Program-made: the position numbers and the translations under genes
From: JAPXRI01 sp033813635
GTDB taxonomy: Bacteria; Bacillota; Clostridia; Oscillospirales; QAMX01
NCBI GenBank assembly: GCA_033813635.1
Contig: JAPXRI010000020.1
Span: forward strand, 1-46,232
Length of the DNA stretch: 46,232 nt
Reading direction: 5' to 3'
Notes under the pieces: generated by a model
What the model was told of the DNA's origin: nothing
The model's input: the letters and a program-made list of their open reading frames with translations, nothing else
The model's database searches: none
In this document: positions 33,295-42,072 of the stretch, one piece after another
Layout of the letters: every line of letters starts with the position of its first letter
Numbering within the stretch: the first letter of the stretch is position 1

Positions 33295-35544
33295 TTATTT
33301 ACTTTTTCCGAAGTCTCGTTTTCCGTACTCACGGTTCGCGCCGCCCGGTCTTTTTTCGCCGGGAGCTCTTCCCGAGTCGTAGGTTCTTCCTGTTCCGGAA
33401 GGCTTCCCCTTTTCGTAGGGTTTTCCCGGTTCGGACGATCTGCCCGGCTTGTACGGTTTTCCCGGTTCGGACGGTCCGTCCGGCTTGTACGGTTTTCCCG
33501 GTTCGGACGATCTGCCCGGCTTGTATGGCTTTCCCGGTTCGGAACAGCTGCCCGTACCGAAAGACCTCCCCGGCCCGGCGGGTTTTCCCGTTCTAAAAGG
33601 TCTGTCCGGTCCGGCGGGTCTTTTCTGCCCGAAAGCTCTGTCCGTTCCGGCGGACCTGCCCGGTATTCCCGGCCGCGCGCCGCGGTGGAAAGGACGGGCT
33701 TCGTTTCGTTCGGGCTCGGGGTCCGCCGGGATAAGGCAGTTTTTGCCGGAGCCGATCAGGTCACGCCGGCCGGCGAGGATCAGCGCCTTGCGGACAAGAG
33801 CGCGGTTGTTCGGCTCTTTGAACTGTAAAAGCGCCCGCTGCATCGCCTTTTCCTCGGGCGAGCGGGGGACGAACACGGGCTTCAGAGTCCGCGGGTCGAG
33901 CCCGGTATAGAACATGCAGGTCGAGAGCGTGCCTGGGGTTGGGTAGAAGTCCTGCACCTGCTCGGGGTTGATGTTTTCGGCCTTCAGATACTCCGCGAGC
34001 ATCACCGCGTCGGCCAGCGTGCTCCCCGGGTGGGACGACATCAGGTACGGGACAAGGTACTGCTTCAGCCCGAAGCGCGCGTTCAGCGTGTCAAAGCGCT
34101 CCTTAAAACGTTTAAAAACCGAGAAATCCGGCTTGTTCATATAGGAAAGCACGTTCGGAGAGCAGTGCTCCGGGGCGACTTTAAGCTGCCCGCTGACATG
34201 GTTTCTCACAAGGTCGCTGAAAAAGCGTTCGTCCCTGTCGGCGATCAGATAGTCAAAGCGTATCCCGGAGCGGATAAACACCTTTTTGACACCGGGGACC
34301 TCCGAGAGCTCCTTCAAAAGCGCGTCGTAATCGGCGTGGCTGACCTCGACGTTTTTGCACATCTCGGGCGCGAGACAGGATTTGTCCCGGCAAAGGCCGC
34401 CTTTGCCCTGTTTTGAACAGGACGGCGCGCGGAAATTCGCGGTCGGCCCGCCGACGTCGTGGATATAACCCTTAAAGCCGGGCAGCTTGGTCAGAAGGTA
34501 GGCCTCGTCAATGATGGATTCGTGGCTCCGCACCGAGATATACCGCCCCTGATGGAACGCAAGCGAGCAAAACGAGCAGTTGCCAAAGCATCCCCGGACG
34601 TGGGTGATTGAGAATTTGACCTCCTCGAGCGCGGGGACGCCGCCCGCGTCCGTATAGGACGGGTGCCATTCCCGGCAGTAGGGGAGCGAGTAGACATAGT
34701 CCATCTCCGGCGTGGTGAGCGGGATGGCCGGCGGGTTTTGCACGAGATACTTTCCCTGATGGCGCTGGATGATCGCCTTGTCAGACGTGAAGTCCTGCTC
34801 GCGGTACTGGAGGCGGCAGGCTTTGGCGTATTCCAGTTTGTCGCCGCACTTTTCAAACGGCGCGCACTCGATCTCGGCGAAAGGCGAGGCGCCGCGTTTA
34901 TCGGACACAAAGCATGTCCCGCGGACGCCGGTGATGTCTCCGACATCTTTGCCGGAGGCGAGCAGCGCCGCGATCTCGGAGATCGAATGCTCGCCCATGC
35001 CGTAGCTTAAAAGGTCCGCGCCGGAGTCAATTAAAACGGACGGGCGCACCGCGTCGTCCCAGTAGTCGTAGTGCGCGAAGCGGCGAAGCGAGGCCTCGAG
35101 CCCGCCGATAATGATCGGAACGCCCGGGAAGGCCTTTCGCGCGAGACGCGAATAGACGATCACGGCCCTGTCCGGACGGAGCCCGGCGCGCTTGCCGGGG
35201 GAGTAGTAGTCCTCGCTCCGGCGGCGCTTCGCCGCGGTGTAGTGGGCGACCATCGAGTCGATGTTTCCGGAGGAGACGAGGATGCCCAGTCGCGGCTTCG
35301 GGAACGGGATGTCCATGCCCTCCCCGGAGATTTCAGGCTGGCAGAGCATACAGACGCGGTACCCCTCATCCTCCAGCAGCCTTGAGATGATCGCCGCGCC
35401 GAAGGACGGGTGGTCGACATACGCGTCGCCGCAGATGTATAGAAAATCGTATTCGTCCCAGCCGCGCCTTTTCGCGTCGGCCGGGTTTACGGGCAGGAAT
35501 TCATGCCCGAGGCGCGCATAGTCGCGCCCGGTAAAGCTTTTAAT
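33295..35544 (-). CDS. YgiQ-family radical SAM protein with non-standard start
   Basis: A 749-residue radical SAM protein if it starts at ATT 35544. The SAM cluster motif is CFGNCSFC (C319, C323, C326), preceded by the YgiQ N-domain with GNIDSMVAHYTAAKRRR and LEASLRRFAHYDYW. The family N-terminus GWDEYDFLYICGDAYVDHPSFGAA is present upstream of the first ATG (35349), so that ATG is internal. No ATG, GTG or TTG occurs between the in-frame stop at 35551-35553 and it; ATT at 35542-35544 follows GGAG at ten bases. The last 130 residues are a Pro/Gly/Lys low-complexity tail with three 12-residue repeats. Function of YgiQ proteins is not established. Confidence 0.85.
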   Translation of the reverse strand: MKSFTGRDYARLGHEFLPVNPADAKRRGWDEYDFLYICGDAYVDHPSFGAAIISRLLEDEGYRVCMLCQPEISGEGMDIPFPKPRLGILVSSGNIDSMVAHYTAAKRRRSEDYYSPGKRAGLRPDRAVIVYSRLARKAFPGVPIIIGGLEASLRRFAHYDYWDDAVRPSVLIDSGADLLSYGMGEHSISEIAALLASGKDVGDITGVRGTCFVSDKRGASPFAEIECAPFEKCGDKLEYAKACRLQYREQDFTSDKAIIQRHQGKYLVQNPPAIPLTTPEMDYVYSLPYCREWHPSYTDAGGVPALEEVKFSITHVRGCFGNCSFCSLAFHQGRYISVRSHESIIDEAYLLTKLPGFKGYIHDVGGPTANFRAPSCSKQGKGGLCRDKSCLAPEMCKNVEVSHADYDALLKELSEVPGVKKVFIRSGIRFDYLIADRDERFFSDLVRNHVSGQLKVAPEHCSPNVLSYMNKPDFSVFKRFKERFDTLNARFGLKQYLVPYLMSSHPGSTLADAVMLAEYLKAENINPEQVQDFYPTPGTLSTCMFYTGLDPRTLKPVFVPRSPEEKAMQRALLQFKEPNNRALVRKALILAGRRDLIGSGKNCLIPADPEPERNEARPFHRGARPGIPGRSAGTDRAFGQKRPAGPDRPFRTGKPAGPGRSFGTGSCSEPGKPYKPGRSSEPGKPYKPDGPSEPGKPYKPGRSSEPGKPYEKGKPSGTGRTYDSGRAPGEKRPGGANREYGKRDFGKSK
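33421..33528. repeat. Three tandem 36-bp units in the YgiQ tail
   Basis: Units at 33421-33456, 33457-33492 and 33493-33528, with a degenerate fourth after them, each encode a 12-residue block such as SEPGKPYKPGRS. Units one and three are nearly identical while the middle one has a few substitutions, consistent with expansion by recombination. Confidence 0.9.
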
Positions 35545-35705
35545 AAGCCCTCATCTCCAAATGAATAGTCAGATCAACAACAAGATACATTGAAAAATCC
35601 GCGCCGCAGCGGTTTCACTCAAATCCGTAATTCCGGCGACATTGTGCTCAAAAGTATGCGAAGCAAACTTTAGGAACAACACCGAAGGATAAGCGCGAGG
35701 CGCTT

Positions 35706-35732
35706 CAGCGTGTTGACAAAGTCAATACGCTG
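35706..35732 (+). terminator. 12-bp inverted repeat with T-rich end, downstream of MATE gene
   Basis: 35706-35717 pairs with 35721-35732 with one GU pair, followed on the plus strand by TTTTATTATT. It lies between the YgiQ (-) and MATE (-) genes, where no plus-strand gene is visible, so it may instead be the minus-strand end of the MATE transcript or a dispersed repeat. The rest of 35545-35737 shows no gene. Confidence 0.5.
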
Positions 35733-35737
35733 TTTTA

Positions 35738-37111
35738 TTATTCCCAAGCCCCGGCCGGCGCGATACCGAGCTTGCTTTTTTTCCATTTTCCGGTGAAAAC
35801 GAACCACGCAGTCATCGTGATGCCGCCGAGGGTCGCGCAGGGGGCGGCCGCGCCGAGTCCGCCCATACCGAAGCCGAAGGTGTAGCAGAGCAGGTAGGCA
35901 ATCGGCATACGGATGACCACCGCGCTGATGATCCCGGCCAGCAGCGAATAGGTGGTGTGGCCGGAGGCGATAATCAGGCCGTTGAAGCAGAACTGGAACG
36001 AGACGAGAAGGTAGTCAAAGGAGAAGAGCTTCAGATACGAAACGCCGGCGCGGATCACGTCGCCCTCGTCCGAGAACATGCGGAGTATGAACTCCGGGAA
36101 CAGCTGGACGAGCCCGAACACCAGCGCGCTGACAAGCAGGGATATCCGGACCGCAATCCACATCGTCTTTTTAGCGCGGTCGTACAGCCCGGCGCCCAGG
36201 TTCTGGCCGGCCATCGCCGACACGGAGGAGGACATCGCCACCGCCGGCATGATAGCGAAGCCGTTGAACTTCGAGACGATTCCGATCGCCGCCGACGCCG
36301 CGACGCCGCCGTAGCTGTTGCCCAGGGCGGTCATCAGCATGAAGGAAAACGAGACGATGGTGTTCTGGACCGAGGAGGGCAGGCCGATGCTGAAAATCTT
36401 CCCGAGCTTGTCCTTTTTCGGGACAAAGCTTTTAAGCCGGAAATCGAACAGGAAATCGCTCCGTCTCAGATAGGCCACTGAGAGCACGACGCTGAGCATC
36501 TGGGAGATAACGGTGGCGATAGCGGCGCCAGCGGCGGACATTTTGAAGCCGCCGACCAGCAGCAAATCTAGAAAGACATTGATAAAGCAGGCAATCGCGA
36601 CGAAGCAGAGCGGCCTTTTCGAGTCGCCGAGGCCGCGCAGTATCGCCGCGACGGCGTTGTAGGCGAAGATGAAGATGTTCCCGCAAAGGCAGATCACAAG
36701 GTAGTCATAGGCTTCGGAGTAGGACTCCGCCGGCGTCTGCAGCGCGCGGAGAATCGGGTGGGCGAGGGCGAAGAACAATAGGGTCATCACCACCGCCGAA
36801 ACGCCGAGCAGGAAAAACAGCGTCCCGATGGTCTCCTGAACGTCCCTGTGCTTTTTTGCGCCGAAATATTGGGCGACAAGAACCGTGCCGCCAACGGTGA
36901 AGCCGGTGACGAGCATCACGATCAGATGCGTTACCTGCCCGCCTGTCGCGACGCCGGAGATGCCGTTTTTGCCGGAGAACCAACCGACAATCAGCATATC
37001 GGCGACGCTGTAAAGACTTTGGATGATGTTGGACAGCAGAAACGGCATCGAAAAGCGGATCAGCCTCGTGGTCACGCTGCCCTGGGTGAGATCGGTGTGG
37101 AGTTTTTTCAA
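35738..37111 (-). CDS. MATE family multidrug/solute exporter
   Basis: A 457-residue membrane protein with 12 hydrophobic segments in two related halves. LIRFSMPFLLSNIIQSLYSVADMLIVGWFSG at the N-terminus and the internal copy GLPSSVQNTIVSFSFMLMTALG are typical of MATE transporters, which use Na+ or H+ gradients to export cations or drugs. Start is TTG 37111, with GGCGG upstream; no ATG precedes the first membrane segment. It is divergent from nfnA. Confidence 0.92.
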   Translation of the reverse strand: MKKLHTDLTQGSVTTRLIRFSMPFLLSNIIQSLYSVADMLIVGWFSGKNGISGVATGGQVTHLIVMLVTGFTVGGTVLVAQYFGAKKHRDVQETIGTLFFLLGVSAVVMTLLFFALAHPILRALQTPAESYSEAYDYLVICLCGNIFIFAYNAVAAILRGLGDSKRPLCFVAIACFINVFLDLLLVGGFKMSAAGAAIATVISQMLSVVLSVAYLRRSDFLFDFRLKSFVPKKDKLGKIFSIGLPSSVQNTIVSFSFMLMTALGNSYGGVAASAAIGIVSKFNGFAIMPAVAMSSSVSAMAGQNLGAGLYDRAKKTMWIAVRISLLVSALVFGLVQLFPEFILRMFSDEGDVIRAGVSYLKLFSFDYLLVSFQFCFNGLIIASGHTTYSLLAGIISAVVIRMPIAYLLCYTFGFGMGGLGAAAPCATLGGITMTAWFVFTGKWKKSKLGIAPAGAWE

Positions 37112-37251
37112 GTTGAGTTACCGCCGGATCGTTAAAAATAGGTAAGGAAATTATACACGAATACCGCCGCCAATGCAAGCTCGGCGGTGTTTCTTAAGCG
37201 CCTGTGGAGGAAATTCGGCCCAAAACACTTTTATTTGTGGGGCGGTTATGG

Positions 37252-37257
37252 TATAAT
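37252..37257 (+). promoter_or_regulatory. Extended -10 promoter for nfnAB
   Basis: TATAAT at 37252-37257 is preceded by TGG (extended -10). The -35 region is weak. It lies about 35 bases before the start. Confidence 0.6.
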
Positions 37258-37291
37258 AAATCAGTTTAAATCAATCTTCGGGAGGATAAGG

Positions 37292-38143
37292 ATGTTTAAG
37301 ATAGTGTTGTCTCGCCGCCTCAACCCGCAGGTGAAGCTTATCTGCGTCGAGGCCCCGCTTATCGCTAAAAAGACAAAACCCGGGCAGTTTGTAATGCTGA
37401 GAATAGATGAAAACGGCGAGAGGATCCCGCTGACAATCGCGGACTCGGACGCCGAGAAGGGCACGATCACGCTGGTTTTCCAGGAGATCGGCAAAACTAC
37501 GATGCAGCTCGGAACGCTGGGCGAGGGCGACTCCCTGGCCGACTTGGTGGGCCCTCTGGGGCTTCCCTCCGAGCTCTCCGGCCTTAGGCGGGTCTGCGTG
37601 GTGGGAGGCGGCCTCGGCTGCGCGATCGCGTACCCCCAGGCGAAGGCGCTGTCCGCGATGGGGGCTGAGGTCGATATGATCGCCGGTTTCAGAAACAAGG
37701 ATCTGATCTTTTTCGAGGACGAGATGCGCTCGGTCTCGAAGCGCCTCGTTGTTGCGACGGACGACGGCTCAAACGGCAACAAGGGCCTCGTCACCGACTA
37801 CCTAAAGAGGTTTATCGAGGAAAACCCGGCCTACGACGCGGTCATCGCGATCGGCCCGCTGGTGATGATGAAATATGTAAGCCTGACCACGAAGCCCTAC
37901 GGGATTAAGACGATTGTCAGCATGAACCCGCTGATGATCGACGGCACCGGCATGTGCGGCGGCTGCCGCGTTACTGTCGGCGGGGAGACGAAGTTCGCCT
38001 GCGTCGACGGGCCGGATTTCGACGGGCACCTGGTGGACTTCGATGGGGCGATGCGCCGCGCGGCCTTCTATAAGCCGGAGGAGAGCCACGCGATCATGAG
38101 CTACCAATGCAGACTATCTAACACGCAGAAAGAGGGCGAATAA
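37292..38143 (+). CDS. nfnA: NfnA: FAD/[2Fe-2S] subunit of ferredoxin:NADP+ oxidoreductase
   Basis: A 283-residue subunit of the electron-bifurcating NADH-dependent ferredoxin:NADP+ oxidoreductase (also annotated as sulfide dehydrogenase-like). The FAD domain has PGQFVMLRIDENGERIPLTIAD, the nucleotide domain CVVGGGLGCAIAYPQAKAL, and the C-terminal [2Fe-2S] site is GTGMCGGCRVTV...FACVDGPDFDGH. ATG 37292 follows GGAGG. NfnB starts two bases after its stop. Confidence 0.9.
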   Translation: MFKIVLSRRLNPQVKLICVEAPLIAKKTKPGQFVMLRIDENGERIPLTIADSDAEKGTITLVFQEIGKTTMQLGTLGEGDSLADLVGPLGLPSELSGLRRVCVVGGGLGCAIAYPQAKALSAMGAEVDMIAGFRNKDLIFFEDEMRSVSKRLVVATDDGSNGNKGLVTDYLKRFIEENPAYDAVIAIGPLVMMKYVSLTTKPYGIKTIVSMNPLMIDGTGMCGGCRVTVGGETKFACVDGPDFDGHLVDFDGAMRRAAFYKPEESHAIMSYQCRLSNTQKEGE

Positions 38144-38145
38144 TC

Positions 38146-39552
38146 ATGCCGAACATGCAGAAGGAAAAAACCAGGATGCCCGAACAGGAGCCGGCGGTCC
38201 GCGCGCGGAACTTCAGCGAGGTCGCCCTCGGGTATACAAAGGAGCAGGCGGTCAACGAGGCCGGGAGGTGCCTGAACTGCAAAAACAAGCCCTGCGTCGA
38301 GGGCTGCCCGGTCAACGTGGCAATACCGGAGTTTGTCAAATGCGTCGCGGAGGAGGACTTCGCCTCGGCGTATAAAATCATAAAGAAGACGAACGCCCTG
38401 CCCGCGGTCTGCGGCAGGGTATGCCCACAGGAGACCCAGTGCGAGATGCACTGCGTGCGGGGCATTAAGAACGAGCCGGTGGCTATCGGCCGGCTTGAGC
38501 GCTTTGTCGCCGACTGGGCGATGGAAAACGGCATAGAAGACGTCGGGGAAGCGCAGCCGGCACCCCCGGTTAACGCGAAAGTGGCGGTAATCGGCGCGGG
38601 CCCGTCGGGTCTGACCTGCGCGGGGGACCTCAGAAAAAAGGGCTACGACGTGACGATTTTCGAGGCGTTCCACACGCCGGGCGGCGTGCTCGTGTACGGC
38701 ATTCCTGAGTTCCGTCTCCCGAAGGCCATCGTCGCCAAGGAGATACAAAAGCTTGAGAAAAGCGGCGTGAAGATCGAGACCGACTGCGTGATCGGCAAAA
38801 CGCTGACCGTAGACGAGCTATTCGAGCAGGGGTACAGCGCGGTGTTCATCGGTACCGGCGCCGGGCTCCCATCCTTCATGAAAATCCCCGGAGAAAATTT
38901 GAACGGGGTGTACTCGGCAAACGAATTTCTGACAAGAATAAACCTGATGAAGGCCTACCGCGAGGACTACGACACGCCGATTAAGACCCACAAGCGCGTC
39001 GGCGTCGTTGGCGGAGGAAACGTGGCGATGGACGCCGCGCGCTGCGCGCTGCGCCTCGGGGCCGAACTGGTGACGATTATATACCGGCGCGGCCGTGAGG
39101 AGCTCCCGGCGAGGGCCGAGGAGATTCACCACGCCGAGGAGGAGGGCGTCGTCTTCAACCTGCTGACAAACCCGGTGGAAATCCTCGGGGACGAGACGGG
39201 CTCTGTTAGGGCGGTGCGCTGCGTCAGGATGGAACTGGGCGAGCCGGACGCCAGCGGCAGGCGCAGGCCGGTGGAGATCAAGGGCAGCGAGTTTGAGATC
39301 GAGCTGGACGCGGTGATTATGGCGATAGGCACCTCGCCCAACCCGCTGATTAGGATGACCACAAAGGGCCTCGAGACTAACAAACACGGCTGCATCGTCG
39401 CGGACGAGGAAACCGGACTTACGAGCCGCGAGCATGTCTACGCGGGGGGCGACGCCGTAACCGGCGCGGCCACTGTGATTCTGGCGATGGGCGCCGGCAA
39501 AAAGGCCGCCGCGGCGATCGACGAGATGATAATAGGTAAAAATAATGGCTGA
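38146..39552 (+). CDS. nfnB: NfnB: FAD/[4Fe-4S] subunit (GltA-like)
   Basis: A 468-residue flavoprotein. Two N-terminal [4Fe-4S] clusters (CLNCKNKPCVEGCP and CGRVCPQETQCE), an FAD Rossmann fold (VAVIGAGPSGLTCAGDL) and an NADPH Rossmann fold (VGVVGGGNVAMDAARCA) are visible, and the C-terminus has VYAGGDAVTGAATVI. With NfnA it couples NADH and reduced ferredoxin to NADPH, which links to the ferredoxin reduced by IorAB. It could also be described as the small subunit of glutamate synthase, but no large subunit is nearby and the nfnA neighbour favours Nfn. Confidence 0.92.
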   Translation: MPNMQKEKTRMPEQEPAVRARNFSEVALGYTKEQAVNEAGRCLNCKNKPCVEGCPVNVAIPEFVKCVAEEDFASAYKIIKKTNALPAVCGRVCPQETQCEMHCVRGIKNEPVAIGRLERFVADWAMENGIEDVGEAQPAPPVNAKVAVIGAGPSGLTCAGDLRKKGYDVTIFEAFHTPGGVLVYGIPEFRLPKAIVAKEIQKLEKSGVKIETDCVIGKTLTVDELFEQGYSAVFIGTGAGLPSFMKIPGENLNGVYSANEFLTRINLMKAYREDYDTPIKTHKRVGVVGGGNVAMDAARCALRLGAELVTIIYRRGREELPARAEEIHHAEEEGVVFNLLTNPVEILGDETGSVRAVRCVRMELGEPDASGRRRPVEIKGSEFEIELDAVIMAIGTSPNPLIRMTTKGLETNKHGCIVADEETGLTSREHVYAGGDAVTGAATVILAMGAGKKAAAAIDEMIIGKNNG

Positions 39553-39571
39553 CATCTGTTAGGAGGTCCCC

Positions 39572-40075
39572 ATGGAGGATATTTTTAACGAATACCTGAT
39601 CAAAAGGCTGCCGAGACCTTCCGACTACCTGAAGAAGTTCGGAATCGGCGTCGCGGCGATTATCATCATGGCCCTCGGGTTTATGTACGCCGGGATGCTG
39701 GTAATCCTGATTATCGCGGGGGTCGGGTACGGTGTCTACTTCCTTTTCAAAAGGTTCGACATCGAGTACGAGTATATTCTCACAAACGACGAGCTCGACG
39801 TGGACAAGGTTATCGCCCGGGAGTCGAGAAAGCACCTTCTGACCGTCAGGGTGACGGATTTTGAAATCCTCGCGCCGATGACGGAGGAATACAAAAACGA
39901 GTACAGTCAGACCTCCATCATGAAGAAAATCGACGTGTCCTCCAGCGCGAAGTCCCCGAAGCGCATGTTCGCGGTCTACGGCGCCGGGAAGGACAGGACC
40001 CTGCTGATTTTCGAGCCGCCGCAGAAGATGCTAAACGGCATCAAAACCTTCATTCCGCGGCGGGTCAAGAGCTAA
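39572..40075 (+). CDS. Small membrane protein, DUF6106-like
   Basis: A 167-residue protein with two membrane helices (about 22-42 and 44-58) after a cytoplasmic MEDIFNEYLIKRLPRPSDY segment, then a soluble C-terminal domain (FDIEYEYILTNDELDVDKVIARESRK). The arrangement matches DUF6106 proteins as I recall them. The function is unknown. AGGAGG lies just ahead of ATG 39572, and acpS begins four bases after the stop. Confidence 0.75.
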   Translation: MEDIFNEYLIKRLPRPSDYLKKFGIGVAAIIIMALGFMYAGMLVILIIAGVGYGVYFLFKRFDIEYEYILTNDELDVDKVIARESRKHLLTVRVTDFEILAPMTEEYKNEYSQTSIMKKIDVSSSAKSPKRMFAVYGAGKDRTLLIFEPPQKMLNGIKTFIPRRVKS

Positions 40076-40079
40076 AAAA

Positions 40080-40445
40080 ATGAAGCTCAGCGTCGGGACG
40101 GACATCGTCGAGGTCTCGAGGATCGAAGACCTGATTAAAAAGGCGCGGTTTAAAGCCCGCGTCTTTTCCGAGCGCGAGAGAGCGTATATAGAGAGCAGGG
40201 GCAAGGGCGCGGCGCAGACGGCCGCCGGCATGTTCGCGGCGAAGGAGGCCTTCGGCAAGTCCGTCGGCACGGGGATTTTTCTAAACACGCTGCCGCAAAT
40301 TGAGGTGGTCCACGGCGAAAACGGGGAGCCCCGCATAGCTCTTTCCGGCGAGCTGGCGGAAAAATACGCCGGCATGTCGTTTTCGCTCTCGATCTCCCAC
40401 AGCAACCACTACGCTATCGCGACGGTGGTCGCCTACGCGCTCTGA
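40080..40445 (+). CDS. acpS: Holo-[acyl-carrier-protein] synthase
   Basis: A 121-residue 4'-phosphopantetheinyl transferase that converts apo-ACP to the active form for fatty-acid synthesis. GTDIVEVSRIE (D8) and MFAAKEAFGKSVGTG (E56) are the metal-binding motifs and SISHSNHYAIATV closes the protein. It belongs to a block acpS-nnrD-lipoprotein-alr, similar to the acpS-ydcC-alr region of Bacillus. Confidence 0.95.
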   Translation: MKLSVGTDIVEVSRIEDLIKKARFKARVFSERERAYIESRGKGAAQTAAGMFAAKEAFGKSVGTGIFLNTLPQIEVVHGENGEPRIALSGELAEKYAGMSFSLSISHSNHYAIATVVAYAL

Positions 40446-40505
40446 GTTTTTTGCGGAGCGCTGCTCGTTATTTTTTTCTTAAGCTTTAGGAGAAACGGAG
40501 AATCT

Positions 40506-41387
40506 ATGCTTGCGCCAGAGACAGACGGCAGAAAAATTTTAGCGGAGCTTCTCCCGAAAAGAAAAGAGGATACCCATAAGGGGCATTACGGCAGGCTCGC
40601 GCTGCTCTGCGGCTCGGTGGGGCTGACGGGCGCGCCCTTTTTCGCGGCGGAGTCAGCGGTCAGGGCTGGAGCCGGGCTTGTGGGGCTGCTGGTCCCGGCG
40701 GATATCTACCAGATCGCAGCGGTGAAGCTCAACGAGGCGATGCCCTATCCGGTGCCCTGCGACTCGGGCACTGTGTCCGAAGCCGCGCTGCCGGAGATTC
40801 AAAAGCGGTTCGCCGCGGCGGACGCCTGCCTCGCGGGCTGCGGCCTCGGAACGGGGGACGGGGTGAAGAAAATCATCCGCACGCTGATATCCGCCGTATC
40901 CGCTCCGATGGTTCTGGACGCCGACGGCATAAACGCGCTTTCCGGGCATATAGATTTAATCGGGGGCGCATCCTGCCCGCTCGTGCTGACCCCCCACGAC
41001 GGGGAGCTCTCCCGCCTGCTTCGCGGTGAGATCTTAAAGCCGGGAGAGGGCAGACCCGAGGCCGCCGTGCGGATCGCGAAGAGCCTGAACGCGGTTCTGG
41101 TGATGAAGGGGCATAAAACCGTGGTAGCCTCGCCGGAGGGGCGGGTCTACATAAACAATACCGGCAACCCGGGCATGGCGAAGGGCGGGAGCGGCGACGT
41201 TCTCGCCGGGATCATCACGGCCTTTATCGGCCAGAGCGGGAAGCCCTTCGAGTCCGCGGCCGCCGGGGTGTTCGTCCACGGCCTTGCCGGGGACATGGCG
41301 AGGGACGTAAAGGGCGAGATCGGCATGACGCCGACGGACATTCTCGAAAAGCTGCCCGAGGCGATCAGGACCTGCCGCGGGCGCTGA
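40506..41387 (+). CDS. nnrD: ADP-dependent NAD(P)H-hydrate dehydratase
   Basis: A 293-residue repair enzyme that restores damaged NAD(P)HX using ADP or ATP. HKGHYGRLALLCGSVGLTGAP and GKPFESAAAG flank the catalytic region, and GNPGMAKGGSGDVLAGIITAF is the nucleotide and catalytic block. Only the dehydratase domain is present; the epimerase (NnrE) domain that is commonly fused at the N-terminus is absent. A weak hairpin with T-rich run precedes it (40454-40478). Confidence 0.93.
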   Translation: MLAPETDGRKILAELLPKRKEDTHKGHYGRLALLCGSVGLTGAPFFAAESAVRAGAGLVGLLVPADIYQIAAVKLNEAMPYPVPCDSGTVSEAALPEIQKRFAAADACLAGCGLGTGDGVKKIIRTLISAVSAPMVLDADGINALSGHIDLIGGASCPLVLTPHDGELSRLLRGEILKPGEGRPEAAVRIAKSLNAVLVMKGHKTVVASPEGRVYINNTGNPGMAKGGSGDVLAGIITAFIGQSGKPFESAAAGVFVHGLAGDMARDVKGEIGMTPTDILEKLPEAIRTCRGR

Positions 41388-41413
41388 AAAAGAAAACGAA
41401 AGGCATGTAGTCT

Positions 41414-42007
41414 ATGCGCAGAGTGACGGCATCACTGATTTGCGCACTGATGATAACCCTCGCCGCGGGCTGCTCCGGCGGCGAAGCCGAAAAATACACA
41501 GCCGATATCTATTCGTTTTACAAAAACATGATAAGCTACGGCGCGACACTCGAGGTCACGATGAATCACGGGGACTACGTGACAAACTACACCCTCGAGC
41601 ACGCGTATACGCCGGAGAGCGGGCACGTCATCACCGTGGTAGAGCCCCTCTCGCTCGCCGGGCTGGTGACGAAGATCAGCTCGGGCTCCACGGAAATCAT
41701 CTACGCGGGCAGCCTGTTCGCGCCCCAGAGCTTAGAGGGGACCGGCGTGACCCCGATCAAGCTTCTTCCGAATATGCTCGAGGCCTGGGCCGGGGGCGTG
41801 CCGGGCAGCTCCTATTTTGAAAGCATCGACGGCACAGAATACGTGGTGCAGAGCTTTTACGCAAACGTCGACGGCGACGAGTTCATGTACCGGACCTGGT
41901 TTGACACAGACTCTCTCCAGCCTAAGCGAAACGAGACGTTTTACGGCGGGAAATGCGTGATGACCCTCGAATTTACGGCGATTGAGATCTCCTCGGGAGC
42001 GCATTAG
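41414..42007 (+). CDS. Lipoprotein, LolA/GerS-like
   Basis: A 197-residue lipoprotein. Its signal peptide ends in LAAGC (Cys20). The body (ATLEVTMNHGDYVTNYTLEHAY, then VTKISSGSTEIIYAG) resembles the LolA-fold lipoproteins. YdcC of Bacillus and GerS of Clostridioides difficile are of this kind and both lie next to alr, as here. GerS acts in germination with the cortex lytic enzyme. A germination role here is an inference from gene order. Confidence 0.75.
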   Translation: MRRVTASLICALMITLAAGCSGGEAEKYTADIYSFYKNMISYGATLEVTMNHGDYVTNYTLEHAYTPESGHVITVVEPLSLAGLVTKISSGSTEIIYAGSLFAPQSLEGTGVTPIKLLPNMLEAWAGGVPGSSYFESIDGTEYVVQSFYANVDGDEFMYRTWFDTDSLQPKRNETFYGGKCVMTLEFTAIEISSGAH

Positions 42008-42072
42008 ACTTTTGCGCCCCCGGTTAAAATTTTTGCGTAGAGACTATCGCCTTAAAAGGATTGGATAAAAGG

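Noticed and set aside
33421..33528. CRISPR-like array (36-bp repeats)
   Set aside because: Repeats are contiguous, without spacers, and encode the YgiQ tail in frame.
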